From Acinetobacter equi (lineage in GTDB: Bacteria > Pseudomonadota > Gammaproteobacteria > Pseudomonadales > Moraxellaceae), in assembly GCF_001307195.1 (NCBI RefSeq), contig NZ_CP012808.1, positions 62,001 through 126,000 of the forward strand: DNA of 64,000 bases. The letters run 5' to 3'. The translations under genes were made by a program, and so were the position numbers. A model generated the notes under the pieces. The model had not been told where the DNA came from and did no database searches. It saw nothing but the letters and a program-made list of their open reading frames with translations. Positions 29,941 through 41,359 of the stretch are shown one piece after another. The first letter of the stretch is position 1. Each line of letters opens with the position of its first letter.

Positions 29941-30558
29941 TTAAGCCGGAATATCTCTTATAGATGCCTTACGAATTGCTTCTTTTAATGCTGCATAACC
30001 ATGAATTGCAGGGAATTGTGGAAACTCAGCAATCACATTTTCTGGCGCATCAAATAAGAAGCCTGCATCTGCCTCACCAAGCATCGTTGTATCATTATAA
30101 GAATCACCTGCTGCAATTACACGAAAATTCAAACCATGTAATGCTTGAACAGCTTGACGTTTTTGATCTGGTTGGCGAAGCTTATATTCTTTAATCATAC
30201 CATTTTCATCTGTTTCCAGTTTATGACAGAAAATAGTTGGCCAGCCTAATTGCTTCATCAGTGGATGAGCAAATTCATAAAAAGTGTCTGACAAAATAAT
30301 CAATTGAAAATGTGTACGCACCCATTCAACAAACTCTTTTGCACCCTCAAAAGGTCCCATATCAGCAATTACAGCCTGAATATCATTTAAGCCTAATCCA
30401 TGCTCTTTTAAAATATTCAAACGCTGTGTCATTAACACATCATAGTCTGGAATATCTCGAGTCGTTGCTTCCAACTCTTTAATTCCTGTTTTTTTTGCAA
30501 AGTTGATCCAAATTTCTGGAACCAAAACTCCCTCAAGATCTAGACATACAATTTCCAT
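29941..30558 (-). CDS. thrH: ThrH: phosphoserine phosphatase / homoserine phosphotransferase
   Basis: This HAD-family enzyme releases phosphate from phosphoserine and can transfer it to homoserine, linking serine and threonine synthesis. The N-terminal HAD motif CLDLEG (Asp7) and the C-terminal motif GDSYNDTTML are intact. The chain closely follows Pseudomonas aeruginosa ThrH as I remember it, including TTRDIPDYDVLM and LSDTFYEF. The start is the ATG at 30558, with GGGAG upstream. A TTG four codons earlier falls inside that ribosome-binding site. Length 205 residues. Confidence 0.93.
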   Translation of the reverse strand: MEIVCLDLEGVLVPEIWINFAKKTGIKELEATTRDIPDYDVLMTQRLNILKEHGLGLNDIQAVIADMGPFEGAKEFVEWVRTHFQLIILSDTFYEFAHPLMKQLGWPTIFCHKLETDENGMIKEYKLRQPDQKRQAVQALHGLNFRVIAAGDSYNDTTMLGEADAGFLFDAPENVIAEFPQFPAIHGYAALKEAIRKASIRDIPA

Positions 30559-30758
30559 GGGTTCTCCCAAATGCCGATGTGATTTAAAATTGCACTATAA
30601 TATCTAAGAAACTTGCTTTGTACTGCTGTTTTTTAAATCTATTTTTTTCATATCTATTTATTTTTTAGTGCTAAGCTAAATTTAGCAATTCCATTAAAAT
30701 GATTATTAATTTTTTATATAGGTTTTGAAAATTCCAAGCCTATTTTGCCAGGATTATC

Positions 30759-31490
30759 ATGAATACCATCCCAACCATCGACCTTGTTGATGCGCTTGCA
30801 TCTGAATATGCAGATAAATCTCCAAATGAAATTTTAGCACTAGCACTAAACCAAGAAGGTGAAATTGCAATTTCATTTTCAGGTGCTGAAGATGTTGTAT
30901 TGATTGATATGGCTTCACATTTAGGCAAGCCATTTCGTGTATTCAGCCTAGATACTGGACGTTTACATACAGAAACCTATCAATTCATTGAACAAGTTCG
31001 CAAACATTATAATATTGATATTGAAATTTGCTTTCCAGAAGCTGAAATCGTACAAAAACTTGTTACAGAAAAAGGTTTTTTTAGCTTTTATCAAGATGAT
31101 CATAAAGAATGTTGTGGTATTCGAAAAGTACAACCTTTACGAAAAAAACTTGCAACATTAGATGGTTGGATTACTGGACAACGTAAAGATCAAAGTCCAG
31201 GCACACGCAATGAAATTCCTGTGATTCAACATGATGTTGGTTTCTCTGGTGAAGCTAAACAATTAATCAAATACAATCCTCTTGCCAACTGGTCAAGCGC
31301 AGATGTATGGAACTATATTCGTTTAATGGAAATTCCTTACAATCCATTACATGAAAAAGGTTTTATCTCTATTGGTTGTGAACCATGTACCCGACCTGTC
31401 TTACCCAATCAACATGAACGTGAAGGACGCTGGTGGTGGGAAGAAGCCACCCATAAAGAATGCGGTTTACACGCAGGCAATATAAAATAA
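30759..31490 (+). CDS. cysH: CysH, assimilatory adenylylsulfate (APS-type) reductase
   Basis: CysH reduces activated sulfate to sulfite in cysteine synthesis. The 243-residue protein has the nucleotide-binding loop [12 protein letters not shown] and the reductase segment [12 protein letters not shown]. It also has both cysteine pairs of the 4Fe-4S type: C118-C119 (ECCGIRK) and C207/C210 (CEPC). These pairs mark enzymes that take APS directly rather than PAPS. The C-terminus lies near ECGLH, carrying the catalytic Cys. It is monocistronic. CysB control is likely from the pathway but not visible. Confidence 0.94.
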   Translation: MNTIPTIDLVDALASEYADKSPNEILALALNQEGEIAISFSGAEDVVLIDMASHLGKPFRVFSLDTGRLHTETYQFIEQVRKHYNIDIEICFPEAEIVQKLVTEKGFFSFYQDDHKECCGIRKVQPLRKKLATLDGWITGQRKDQSPGTRNEIPVIQHDVGFSGEAKQLIKYNPLANWSSADVWNYIRLMEIPYNPLHEKGFISIGCEPCTRPVLPNQHEREGRWWWEEATHKECGLHAGNIK

Positions 31491-31503
31491 TTCCTTATAA
31501 ATT

Positions 31504-31531
31504 AAAGATCTCTTAATGAGATCTTTTTTTT
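31504..31531 (+). terminator. Terminator of cysH
   Basis: The stem AAAGATCTC / GAGATCTTT is followed by a T-run, 14 bases after the stop codon. Confidence 0.82.
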
Positions 31532-31672
31532 ATTATTTGAAAACTCATGTACCGATATATTTATTTAATAAAGTCGTTATAATTCAGATGAAACATCAAT
31601 TTCATATAACTCGTAAACACATGGCCGCTCATTAAAGGAGTAGCAACATTTTGCAGTGAGGCAATTAATACT

Positions 31673-33052
31673 ATGCGTCCATTACACCCAATTGATTTCA
31701 TTTTCCTCTCCTTAGAAAAAAGACAACAACCTATGCATGTGGGTGGACTATTTTTATTCCAAATCCCAGATAATGCTTCCCCAACATTTATTCAAGACCT
31801 TGTCTTAGACATTAGAAAATCTAAATCTATTCCAATTCCTCCTTTCAATAATAAATTAAATGGCTTATTTTGGGATGAAGATGAAGAGTTCGATTTAGAC
31901 CATCACTTTCGCCATATTGCACTACCAAAGCCTGGGCGAATTCGTGAATTACTTACGTATATTTCTCAAGAACATAGTGCACTAATCGATCGTGCAAAAC
32001 CTTTATGGACTTGCAATATTATTGAAGGTATTGAAGGTAATCGTTTTGCCATGTATTTCAAAATACATCATGCAATGGTTGATGGCGTTGCTGGTATGCG
32101 TTTACTTGAAAAATCTCTTTCACATGATCCTAATGCAAAAAGTATTGTTCCACCCTGGTGTGTTGAAGGTGAGCGAGCAAAACGATTAAAACAACCGAGT
32201 ACTAGCAAATTAAAACGTATTATTAGCGGAATAAAAAATCAATTAAATGCAACACCAGGTGTTATTTACGAGTTATCTCAAACACTTACAAAAGATATTG
32301 GTCGCAATCCAAATTATGTTTCAAGTTTTCAAGCACCAGCAAGCATTCTCAATCAACGTGTAAGTTCATCACGTCGTTTTGCTGCTCAATCCTTTCAGTT
32401 CTCAAGACTGACTCATATTGCTAAATCATTAGATGTCACTATCAATGATATTATTTTAGCTGTGTGTTCTGGTGCATTACGTGAATATCTTATTTCTCAA
32501 AATGCTTTACCTAAAAAACCACTTATCGCAATGGTTCCTGCATCTATTCGCGATGATGATTCTGAGGTTTCCAATAGAATCACCATGATTCTTGCAAATT
32601 TAGGCACACACAAAGAAGATCCTCTTGAGCGACTAAAAATCATTCGTCGCAGTGTTTTAAATTCCAAACAAAAGTTTAAACGTATGACTTCCGATCAAAT
32701 TTTAAATTATAGTGCTTTTGTATATAGCGCTGCTGGTTTAAATATTATTTCGGGTCTTATGCCTAAGCGACAAGCATTTAATCTGGTGATTTCAAATGTG
32801 CCTGGTCCACGAGAACCGTTATATTGGAATGGTGCAAAATTAGATGCCTTATATCCTGCATCAATCGTACTTGATGGGCAAGCTTTAAATATCACAATGA
32901 CAAGCTACTTAGATAAATTAGAAGTTGGACTAACAGCTTGTAGAAATGCTTTACCTAAAATGCAAAACTTACTCATTCATTTAGAAGATGAAATTCAAAA
33001 GTTTGAGGCATTGATTGAGAAAGAAAAAGAACCATTAAAAGAAGTGGGTTAA
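31673..33052 (+). CDS. atfA: Wax ester synthase / diacylglycerol acyltransferase
   Basis: This enzyme esterifies acyl-CoA with fatty alcohols or diacylglycerol to make wax esters and triacylglycerol storage lipids, a hallmark of Acinetobacter. The 459-residue chain has the catalytic motif HHAMVDG (residues 132-138). Later conserved parts are VSNVPGPREPLYWNG and LNITMTSYLDKLEVG. The length is normal for the family. It is monocistronic, with a terminator close behind. The upstream 140 bp hold no clear operator. Confidence 0.95.
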   Translation: MRPLHPIDFIFLSLEKRQQPMHVGGLFLFQIPDNASPTFIQDLVLDIRKSKSIPIPPFNNKLNGLFWDEDEEFDLDHHFRHIALPKPGRIRELLTYISQEHSALIDRAKPLWTCNIIEGIEGNRFAMYFKIHHAMVDGVAGMRLLEKSLSHDPNAKSIVPPWCVEGERAKRLKQPSTSKLKRIISGIKNQLNATPGVIYELSQTLTKDIGRNPNYVSSFQAPASILNQRVSSSRRFAAQSFQFSRLTHIAKSLDVTINDIILAVCSGALREYLISQNALPKKPLIAMVPASIRDDDSEVSNRITMILANLGTHKEDPLERLKIIRRSVLNSKQKFKRMTSDQILNYSAFVYSAAGLNIISGLMPKRQAFNLVISNVPGPREPLYWNGAKLDALYPASIVLDGQALNITMTSYLDKLEVGLTACRNALPKMQNLLIHLEDEIQKFEALIEKEKEPLKEVG

Positions 33053-33076
33053 TCGATTTAATAATAGATTATTAAG

Positions 33077-33111
33077 AAAATTAAAGGGCTTGATCAAGCC
33101 CTTTAATTTTT
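33077..33111. terminator. Bidirectional terminator after atfA
   Basis: AATTAAAGGGCTTGATCAAGCCCTTTAATT is a near-perfect long palindrome ending in T-runs. The stop codon of the small gene on the opposite strand falls within its stem. Confidence 0.85.
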
Positions 33112-33273
33112 GATATTTCTACACTGTTTTAACAGTTGTTGACATACTGTTCTCACCATTGCTGTAGTGATTTGAACTTCTTTACCTTCTGCATCAAGCA
33201 TATAACCACGGTGTGTATTTTTGCTTTCCAACACATTTAAACTTTGTTTCACAACTGTATTACTTACATTCAT
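33103..33273 (-). CDS. Small conserved-looking protein, 56 aa (PA1571-like)
   Basis: An ATG at 33273 follows a strong TAGGATT ribosome-binding site. It encodes a 56-residue basic protein with HRGYMLDAEGKEVQITTAM and VRTVCQQLLKQC, ending at the terminator stem. The pattern (Gly-hydrophobic-Asp-x-x-Gly-x-Glu-hydrophobic-Ile-Thr, then a helix) reminds me of the small PA1571-type proteins of pseudomonads. That comparison is from memory and function is unknown. It is too short for many gene callers. It lies downstream of rng on the same strand, 130 bases away. Confidence 0.65.
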   Translation of the reverse strand: MNVSNTVVKQSLNVLESKNTHRGYMLDAEGKEVQITTAMVRTVCQQLLKQCRNIKN

Positions 33274-33404
33274 AATCCTACCCCTTTGGCTGAAAGACTT
33301 CTACAGCGAGTCTTTTGTTAGCTATTTAGGCGTAGTATCAAGAATTTAAATATAAAAGTAAAATTTCAGATGTAACAACTATTTAATGATATTTTGTTAC
33401 AAAT

Positions 33405-34859
33405 TTAGCTTAAAATGATATCGTATTGCTCTTGCGTGTATAAATTTTCAACTTGAAATTTTATGACACGATTCAAAAAATGTTCTAAATCAGCGACTGA
33501 AGTCGCCTCAGCAGTCAATAATCGATCTACAACTTGTGGGTGAGCAACAACAGTAAAGCCACTCTGAGACTCATATGCACGTGCATATCTCATAATTTCT
33601 CGAAAGATTTCGTAACAAATTGACTCTGCTGTTTTAACAAATCCACGCCCTTGACACGTTTGACATGCTTCACACAATAAATGCTCTAATGATTCACGTG
33701 TTCTTTTACGTGTCATTTCTACCAAACCAAGTTCAGATACCTGAGTAATCTTCGTTTTTGAGTAATCACGTTCAAGCATACGCTCAAACTGGCTAAGCAC
33801 TTCATCTCTATGCACTAACTCCTGCATATCAATAAAGTCAATAATAATAATGCCACCCAAGTTTCGTAAACGTAATTGACGTGCAATAACTTGTGTAGCT
33901 TCCATATTGGTTTTAAACACTGTATCTTCAAGTGAACGTCCACCAACATAAGAACCTGTATTAACATCAATTGTTGTCATTGCTTCTGTTTGATCAATCA
34001 TCAAATATCCGCCTGACTTTAATGCAACTCTGGTCTGCAATGCTTTTTGAATATCTTCTTCTACATTATATAAATCAAAGATTGGGCGTTCACCCGGATA
34101 ATGCTCCAAACGATTTTTCATCATCGGAACAAATTCATCTACAAACTCTTTAAGCTTGGCATGAACTTCGCGAGAATCCACATAAATTTTTGATGTATTT
34201 TCATTAGCTAAATCACGAATCACACGTTGTGGTAACGGCAATTCTTCAAAAATTAATGATGGAACACTCACCATTTTTTGCTTACGCTGAATATGCTCCC
34301 AAAGGCGTGCTAAATACGCCATATCCTGAGCAATCGCTTCTTCTTCTACACCCTCTGCTGCTGTACGCACAATGACTGAACCAGGCAATTTATGAACTTC
34401 TTGCACACGTTCAATAATATTTCTTAGACGTTCACGTTCTTCATCAGACTCAATACGCTGAGACACACCAATGTGGTTACCATAAGGCATTAACACCAAA
34501 TAACGTGAAGGAATTGAAAGATCAGTACTAAGTCTTGCACCTTTTGTCCCCAACATATCTTTCATTACCTGAACAGCTAAAACCTGCCCAGGCTGTAAAA
34601 GCTCAAAGACACTTGGTGTAGCTTGATTACGAGGCCATACCATATCATTGATATGTAAAAAAGCTGTCCGAGATAATCCAATATCTACAAATGCAGCTTG
34701 CATTCCCGGAAGAACACGCACAACTTTACCTTTGTAGATATTTCCTACTAAACCACGCTTCGCTGAACGTTCAACAAAAAGCTCATTGACTGTTCCATTT
34801 TGTATTAATGCAACCCGACACTCCATGGGGGTGACATTAATCAGTAATTCATCTGACAT
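33405..34859 (-). CDS. rng: Ribonuclease G
   Basis: RNase G is an RNase E-family endonuclease that trims the 5' end of 16S rRNA and degrades some mRNAs. The 484-residue protein has the S1 domain (NIYKGKVVRVLPGMQAAFVDIG) and the 5' sensor and DNase-like regions. The catalytic aspartates are in DQTEAMTTIDVNTG and IIIDFIDM. The Zn-link cysteine pair lies in CEACQTCQGRG. I choose the ATG at 34859. The in-frame TTG four codons upstream is less likely. It closes the mre-maf-rng cluster. Confidence 0.95.
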   Translation of the reverse strand: MSDELLINVTPMECRVALIQNGTVNELFVERSAKRGLVGNIYKGKVVRVLPGMQAAFVDIGLSRTAFLHINDMVWPRNQATPSVFELLQPGQVLAVQVMKDMLGTKGARLSTDLSIPSRYLVLMPYGNHIGVSQRIESDEERERLRNIIERVQEVHKLPGSVIVRTAAEGVEEEAIAQDMAYLARLWEHIQRKQKMVSVPSLIFEELPLPQRVIRDLANENTSKIYVDSREVHAKLKEFVDEFVPMMKNRLEHYPGERPIFDLYNVEEDIQKALQTRVALKSGGYLMIDQTEAMTTIDVNTGSYVGGRSLEDTVFKTNMEATQVIARQLRLRNLGGIIIIDFIDMQELVHRDEVLSQFERMLERDYSKTKITQVSELGLVEMTRKRTRESLEHLLCEACQTCQGRGFVKTAESICYEIFREIMRYARAYESQSGFTVVAHPQVVDRLLTAEATSVADLEHFLNRVIKFQVENLYTQEQYDIILS

Positions 34860-34906
34860 AATAAAACTCAAAACATTATAAAATTATAAAAAATTTTGCT
34901 CAGCAA

Positions 34907-35473
34907 TTAATGTAAGGTCTTAATTGTCTGTAATAATTTTGCTGTTTCAAATAACGGTAAGCCTACAACATTCGTGTAACTTCCCACAATACGAGGAATA
35001 TAACGTGCTGCTATTCCTTGAATTGCATAAGCACCTGCTTTTCCAAGTGGCTCGCCTGTTGCCCAATAGTTTTCCATGTCTTCTAAACTTAGGCATTGAA
35101 ATTCAACTTCTGTCTGCACCACTATACTTAATTTTTGTTCTTTTGTCCGTACACAAACACCTGAAAAAACATGATGCTTTCGTCCAGAAATCAAAGACCA
35201 TATTTCAAAAGCATGTTGTTTAGACTCAGGTTTTCCTAATATTTTATCATCCACACCTAAACTGGTATCTGCTGCAATAATAACGGACTCTGGAAATTTT
35301 TCTAATACTGCATCAGCTTTATCACAAGCCAAGCGTTCGACATATTGTTGAATATTTTCTTGAGGATATATAGATTCATCTATATTTGGACTAAAAACTT
35401 CAAACTCTAAGCCCAATTGTAATAAAAGCTCACGACGTCGTGGTGAGCTTGAAGCAAGAACTATATGCGCCAT
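34907..35473 (-). CDS. maf: Maf-like nucleotide pyrophosphatase (YhdE type)
   Basis: This 188-residue house-cleaning enzyme hydrolyses nucleoside triphosphates, including modified pyrimidines such as dTTP or UTP. The family start LASSSPRRRELL and the middle motif AADTSLGVDDKILGKP are intact. It overlaps mreD by 13 bases and precedes rng, the usual mre-maf-rng order. Confidence 0.93.
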   Translation of the reverse strand: MAHIVLASSSPRRRELLLQLGLEFEVFSPNIDESIYPQENIQQYVERLACDKADAVLEKFPESVIIAADTSLGVDDKILGKPESKQHAFEIWSLISGRKHHVFSGVCVRTKEQKLSIVVQTEVEFQCLSLEDMENYWATGEPLGKAGAYAIQGIAARYIPRIVGSYTNVVGLPLFETAKLLQTIKTLH

Positions 35474-35952
35474 CTTTTAAGTACATAATAAATTAATGGC
35501 CATATTACAATCGTAGGTAATAATGGAGCCCAATGCCTTGTAAATACAAAATCTGTACCACTTAAAATCAGAACCAAAAATACGAAAGTTAAATATGCAA
35601 CAACTGATAATATTGTGATAATCCACAAATTCATAAATGTCATAATACGGCGTTCACGCGTAAAATAACGTGCGATAAATGTGATTAAAACAAAGCTTAA
35701 GGCATTTAAACCTAGTGGAGCATCCAACAATAAATCAGTGAACAATCCAGTAGCAAAAGCAAACCAAACACCACACCATGTTGGCTGACACATTACCCAA
35801 AACAGCATAATGGCCAACATAAATGTTGGACGCCATGCAGATAATGCATATGACAACGGATAAACCATCAATACAGATGCCGCCAATACCGAAATAATGA
35901 TAGGTAAAAGCGGATCTCTAGAATGTGAATGACCTATTTTAGCGATCCGCAT
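35461..35952 (-). CDS. mreD: Rod-shape determining protein MreD
   Basis: MreD is a 163-residue inner-membrane protein with five or six helices that works with MreC and MreB in the elongasome. The chain is hydrophobic and has the typical loop GLFTDLLLDAPLGLNALSF. It overlaps mreC by 14 bases and maf by 13 bases. Confidence 0.92.
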   Translation of the reverse strand: MRIAKIGHSHSRDPLLPIIISVLAASVLMVYPLSYALSAWRPTFMLAIMLFWVMCQPTWCGVWFAFATGLFTDLLLDAPLGLNALSFVLITFIARYFTRERRIMTFMNLWIITILSVVAYLTFVFLVLILSGTDFVFTRHWAPLLPTIVIWPLIYYVLKRWRI

Positions 35953-36796
35953 AAGGTTGCTCCATCGCTAAAGAGTTTGAGTACAACACTACCACATGGT
36001 GTCCACTCGCGAGCTGTGCAGCAGGTGTAATATCAATTTGTGCAAATTCACTTGCATTGTGTCGATTCACGCGTGCAACTGTACCTACTAAATATCCAGC
36101 AGGAAAATGTTCACCCAATCCAGAGCTATATACTTTTTCACCGACTTTAATATCTGCACTTGTCGGTACATATTCCATTTTCAGTAATCCTAAATCACCT
36201 GTACCAGAAACAATCCCTCGCATACCACTACGCTCTAAACGCACAGATAAAGAATGCTCTTTATCTGACAACAGCATCACTCTACTGCTTCGTGGTGATA
36301 CAGAAATAATTTGTCCAATAATTCCCTTATCATCCAGTACGGTTTGTCCAACCTTAAGCTGATTCATAGACCCACGATTAATCACGATAATATGACGTAA
36401 TGGATCTGCATCTGTACCAATAACTTCAGCAATTTCCATACGTCCATCAATAATTAATGGTGTATCTAACAAGCCACGTAAGCGTGTATTTTCAGCAGAT
36501 AATTCAGACAATTTTTGCAAACGCACATTAGCTTGCAATAATTCTGCTCGCATAGCTGTATTTTCACGGCGCAATTGCGCTTCGGATTTACTTTGTTGAC
36601 TCAGCCACTCTCGCGAAAGTACTGGATAACTTGCTAGGGTATATATTGGATTATAAGCCGTGTACAAGACATCTCTTGCAGGTTGAATTACATGTGGCAT
36701 ACGGTAGTTAAAGAACAGTATGACCAAACACGTAATCACTGCAATAATAAATGAGCGAAAAGATGGCGGTTGTCTAGAGAACAAATTTGCTTGCAC
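35939..36796 (-). CDS. mreC: Rod-shape determining protein MreC
   Basis: MreC is a 285-residue bitopic protein with one N-terminal membrane helix (FIIAVITCLVILFFNY), a coiled coil (about residues 65-105) and a periplasmic beta domain. It links cytoplasmic MreB to the cell-wall synthases PBP2 and RodA. The start is GTG at 36796, behind AGGACAAGG. It lies 16 bases after mreB. Confidence 0.93.
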   Translation of the reverse strand: MQANLFSRQPPSFRSFIIAVITCLVILFFNYRMPHVIQPARDVLYTAYNPIYTLASYPVLSREWLSQQSKSEAQLRRENTAMRAELLQANVRLQKLSELSAENTRLRGLLDTPLIIDGRMEIAEVIGTDADPLRHIIVINRGSMNQLKVGQTVLDDKGIIGQIISVSPRSSRVMLLSDKEHSLSVRLERSGMRGIVSGTGDLGLLKMEYVPTSADIKVGEKVYSSGLGEHFPAGYLVGTVARVNRHNASEFAQIDITPAAQLASGHHVVVLYSNSLAMEQPYADR

Positions 36797-36812
36797 CCGC
36801 CTTGTCCTTTAG

Positions 36813-37880
<1,068 letters not shown>

Positions 37881-37991
37881 TTATGTAAGACGCAAACGGT
37901 AACTTTAACCAAATGTGATGATTTGAACAAGTCAATCGCTTATTATAACGCACGATATTTTAATTTTTTTACACTAAATTTAGGTGATGTT

Positions 37992-38306
37992 ATGTCTACA
38001 TCAGATGCACAGCATTCTGAAGATTTAAATGCACAAACCGTATCACAGATCGCACATCTGGCTCGTTTGTCTTTAGATGATACGCAATCTACTGAATATG
38101 CTCAAAGTTTAAATAAAATTTTAGGCATGATGGAAACCTTGAAAGGGATTGACACTGAAGGTGTTGAGCCACTTAAAAGCCCATTTGATCATCCTCAACC
38201 ATTACGTGAAGATGTCGTGAGTGAACAAAATCATCGTGAAGAATATCAAGCTGTTGCACCAGCTGTACAAGACGGTTTGTACCTCGTACCTCGCGTAATT
38301 GAATAA
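37992..38306 (+). CDS. gatC: Asp/Glu-tRNA amidotransferase subunit C
   Basis: GatC is the small belt subunit that holds GatA and GatB together. The 104-residue chain has the typical helices VSQIAHLARLSL and LNKILGMMETL. I place the start at the ATG at 37992, behind AGGTGATGTT. The longer frame from 37923 adds an unlikely aromatic leader. The gene begins the gatCAB operon, divergent from mreB. Confidence 0.93.
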   Translation: MSTSDAQHSEDLNAQTVSQIAHLARLSLDDTQSTEYAQSLNKILGMMETLKGIDTEGVEPLKSPFDHPQPLREDVVSEQNHREEYQAVAPAVQDGLYLVPRVIE

Positions 38307-38358
38307 TTTTTGTTCATTTAAACTATTTTCTTCATATAAAACGTAAAGAATACTTCAT

Positions 38359-39837
38359 ATGTCAGATTTACATCGCTTATCGATTCGTGAACTTTCAGAG
38401 GGTTTAGCTGGGGCTAAATTCTCATCACGAGAACTTACTGAACATTACTTGAAACGTATCGAAAAAATCGATGCTAAAGTTCAGTCATATATTACTGTTA
38501 CTGCCGAGCAAGCATTAGCTCAAGCTGATGCTGCTGATGCTGCAATTAAAGCTGGTCAAGCAACTGTGCTTACTGGTCTGCCAATTGCACATAAAGATAT
38601 TTTCTGTACGCAAGGCATTAAAACGACTGCGGGCTCTAAAATGCTCGACAACTTTATCTCTCCTTACGATGCAACTGTGGTTGCTAAAGGTAAAGCAGCA
38701 GGTTTAGTGACTTTAGGTAAAGTGAACATGGACGAATTTGCCATGGGCTCTACCTCAGAAAACCCATATTTTGGTTCAACTAAAAACCCTTGGAACTTAG
38801 AACACGTTCCTGGCGGTTCTTCAGGTGGTTCTGCTGCCGTTGTTGCTGCCGATTTAGCTCCGTTTGCTACAGGTACAGATACAGGTGGTTCAATTCGCCA
38901 ACCTGCATCATTCTGTGGTCTTACAGGCTTAAAACCAACATATGGTCGTGTTTCTCGTTTTGGTATGATCGCTTATGCATCGTCTATGGACCAAGGTGGT
39001 CCAATGGCTCGCTCTGCTGAAGACTGTGCATACCTGATGAACGTTATGGCAGGTCATGATGCAAAAGACTCGACTTCTGTAGAAAAAGAAGTTGATGATT
39101 ATGTTGCAAACTTAAATGGTACATCTGTTAAAGGTTTACGCATTGGTATTCCTAAACAATACTTTAATGTTGCAGGTTTAGATGCAGACGTTAAAGCACG
39201 TGTTGAAGAATCACTTAAAAAGTTAGAAGAAATGGGCGCAATTCTTGTTGAGATTGATCTCAACATGACAGATTCATACGTTCCAACTTATTACTTAATC
39301 GCTCCTGCTGAAGCATCTTCTAACTTACAACGTTTTGATGGCGTACGTTACGGCTACCGTTGTGAAAATCCTGTTGATTTAATGGATTTATACAAGCGTT
39401 CACGTTCAGAAGGTTTTGGTAAAGAAGTTCAGCAACGTATTTTAATTGGTACATACGCACTTTCTGCGGGTTACTACGATGCTTACTACGTAAAAGCACA
39501 AAAAGTACGTCGTTTAATTCAGCAAGATTTCTTAAAAGCATTTGAATCTGTAGATGTGATTGCTGCTCCTGCTGCACCAACTACGGCTTATAAAATTGGT
39601 GCAAACTTGTCACCTGTTGAAATGTACTTAGGTGATATTTATACCATCGCAGTGAACTTAGCAGGTCTTCCTGCAATTAACGCGCCTGTTGGTTTTGACA
39701 AAAACAACTTACCTGTTGGCTTACAGTTGATTGGTAATTACTGGTCAGAATCTCAGTTATTGTCTGTGGTACATCAGTATCAGCAAGCAACAGACTGGCA
39801 TACAAAACGCGCTGCAATTGCTGAGGAGAACGCATAA
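38359..39837 (+). CDS. gatA: Asp/Glu-tRNA amidotransferase subunit A
   Basis: GatA hydrolyses glutamine to release ammonia for amidating Glu-tRNA(Gln) and Asp-tRNA(Asn). This amidase-signature enzyme has the catalytic Lys79 (PIAHKD) and the serine-rich motif GGSSGGSAA followed by GTDTGGSIR, which hold the Ser-cisSer-Lys triad. The 492-residue length is normal. The stop codon overlaps the gatB start (TAATG). Confidence 0.97.
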   Translation: MSDLHRLSIRELSEGLAGAKFSSRELTEHYLKRIEKIDAKVQSYITVTAEQALAQADAADAAIKAGQATVLTGLPIAHKDIFCTQGIKTTAGSKMLDNFISPYDATVVAKGKAAGLVTLGKVNMDEFAMGSTSENPYFGSTKNPWNLEHVPGGSSGGSAAVVAADLAPFATGTDTGGSIRQPASFCGLTGLKPTYGRVSRFGMIAYASSMDQGGPMARSAEDCAYLMNVMAGHDAKDSTSVEKEVDDYVANLNGTSVKGLRIGIPKQYFNVAGLDADVKARVEESLKKLEEMGAILVEIDLNMTDSYVPTYYLIAPAEASSNLQRFDGVRYGYRCENPVDLMDLYKRSRSEGFGKEVQQRILIGTYALSAGYYDAYYVKAQKVRRLIQQDFLKAFESVDVIAAPAAPTTAYKIGANLSPVEMYLGDIYTIAVNLAGLPAINAPVGFDKNNLPVGLQLIGNYWSESQLLSVVHQYQQATDWHTKRAAIAEENA

Positions 39838-41312
39838 TGGCGAAGAACGCTGCTAAACCAAAATCTAACCTGATTGATGGTTGGGAAGTTGTTATTGGTA
39901 TCGAGATTCATACTCAGCTTGCAACCAATACTAAAATTTTCTCAGGTTCATCAACTATTTTTGGTAATGATCCAAACACGCAAGCAAGCCTTGTCGATTT
40001 AGCAATGCCGGGCGTACTTCCTGTGTTGAACAAAGAAGTGGTTGATCTTGCAATTCGTTTTGGTTTGGGTATCGATGCGTATATCGACCAAGCTTCTGTA
40101 TTTGCACGTAAAAACTATTTTTACCCTGACTCTCCAAAAGGCTACCAAATTAGCCAAATGGACAACCCGATTGTAGGCTTGGGTCATATCGACATTCAAC
40201 TTGAAGATGGCACTGTAAAACGCATTGGCGTAACACGTGCACATTTAGAAGAAGATGCAGGTAAATCAATCCATGACCAATTTGAAGGTCAATCAGGTAT
40301 TGACTTAAACCGTGCAGGTACTCCACTTCTTGAAATCGTATCTGAACCAGATATGCGTTCTGTAGAAGAAGCTGTTGCCTACATTAAAGCAATTCACACA
40401 CTTGTGCGTTGGTTAGGTATTTCTGACGGTAACATGGCGGAAGGTTCATTCCGTGCTGACTGTAACGTGTCACTGCGTCGTCCAGGTCAACCGTTTGGTA
40501 CACGTTGTGAATTGAAAAACCTCAACTCATTCCGTTTCATTGAACAAGCGATCAATGTTGAAATTGAACGTCAAATGGAAATCTTGGATTGGGATGGCAC
40601 AATTGACCAAGAAACTCGTTTGTTCGACCCTGTGAAAATGGAAACTCGTTCAATGCGTTCCAAAGAGGAAGCGAACGATTACCGCTACTTCCCAGACCCT
40701 GACTTGTTGCCTGTAATCATTGCAGACGCACAAATTGAAGCGGCACGTGCTGCCCTTCCTGAGCTTCCTGCTGCACGTCGTGCACGCTTTGTGGCTGACT
40801 TTGGCGTAACTGAGTACGATGCTCACGTTTTAACGCTGACTCGTGAAATGTCAGAATTTTATGAAGACGTGGTTAAAGCTGCTGGTGGCGCTGCACAAGG
40901 TAAAATTGCAGCAAACTGGGTGATGGGTGAATTCTCAGGTGCTTTAAACAAAGCAGGTTTAGAATTGTCTGATTCTCCTGTAACAGCAGAAAAACTTGGT
41001 GGCATGATTGCACGTATTGTAGACAATACAATTAACGGTAAGATTGCGAAACAAGTGTTTGGCTTTATGTGGGAAGAAGGTAAAACTGCGGACGAGATCA
41101 TTGCTGAAAAAGGCTTGAAACAGGAAACTGATACAGGCGCAATTGAAGCGATTATTAAGGACGTACTTGCAGCAAACGAGAAGATGGTTGAAGAGTATAA
41201 ATCTGGTAAAGAGAAAGCCTTTAACGGTCTTGTTGGTCAAGTCATGAAAGCAGCGAAAGGTAAAGCTAACCCTGCACAAGTAAATGAATTGATGAAGAAC
41301 TTGATTGGTTAA
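39837..41312 (+). CDS. gatB: Asp/Glu-tRNA amidotransferase subunit B
   Basis: GatB binds and phosphorylates the misacylated tRNA and amidates it with ammonia channelled from GatA. The 491-residue chain has the cradle motif GIEIHTQL near the start, the metal-site region [11 protein letters not shown], and the C-terminal YqeY-like tail domain (about residues 345-490). It shares one base with gatA. A terminator follows at 41333. Confidence 0.97.
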   Translation: MAKNAAKPKSNLIDGWEVVIGIEIHTQLATNTKIFSGSSTIFGNDPNTQASLVDLAMPGVLPVLNKEVVDLAIRFGLGIDAYIDQASVFARKNYFYPDSPKGYQISQMDNPIVGLGHIDIQLEDGTVKRIGVTRAHLEEDAGKSIHDQFEGQSGIDLNRAGTPLLEIVSEPDMRSVEEAVAYIKAIHTLVRWLGISDGNMAEGSFRADCNVSLRRPGQPFGTRCELKNLNSFRFIEQAINVEIERQMEILDWDGTIDQETRLFDPVKMETRSMRSKEEANDYRYFPDPDLLPVIIADAQIEAARAALPELPAARRARFVADFGVTEYDAHVLTLTREMSEFYEDVVKAAGGAAQGKIAANWVMGEFSGALNKAGLELSDSPVTAEKLGGMIARIVDNTINGKIAKQVFGFMWEEGKTADEIIAEKGLKQETDTGAIEAIIKDVLAANEKMVEEYKSGKEKAFNGLVGQVMKAAKGKANPAQVNELMKNLIG

Positions 41313-41332
41313 TCTGATTTTTTCTTTAAAAG

Positions 41333-41359
41333 AAAACCCGCTTTAGAGCGGGTTTTTGT
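41333..41359. terminator. Terminator after gatB
   Basis: AAACCCGCT-TTAG-AGCGGGTTT ends in a T-run. It also overlaps the 3' end of the converging zinc-ribbon gene, whose stop codon lies in the stem. Confidence 0.85.
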
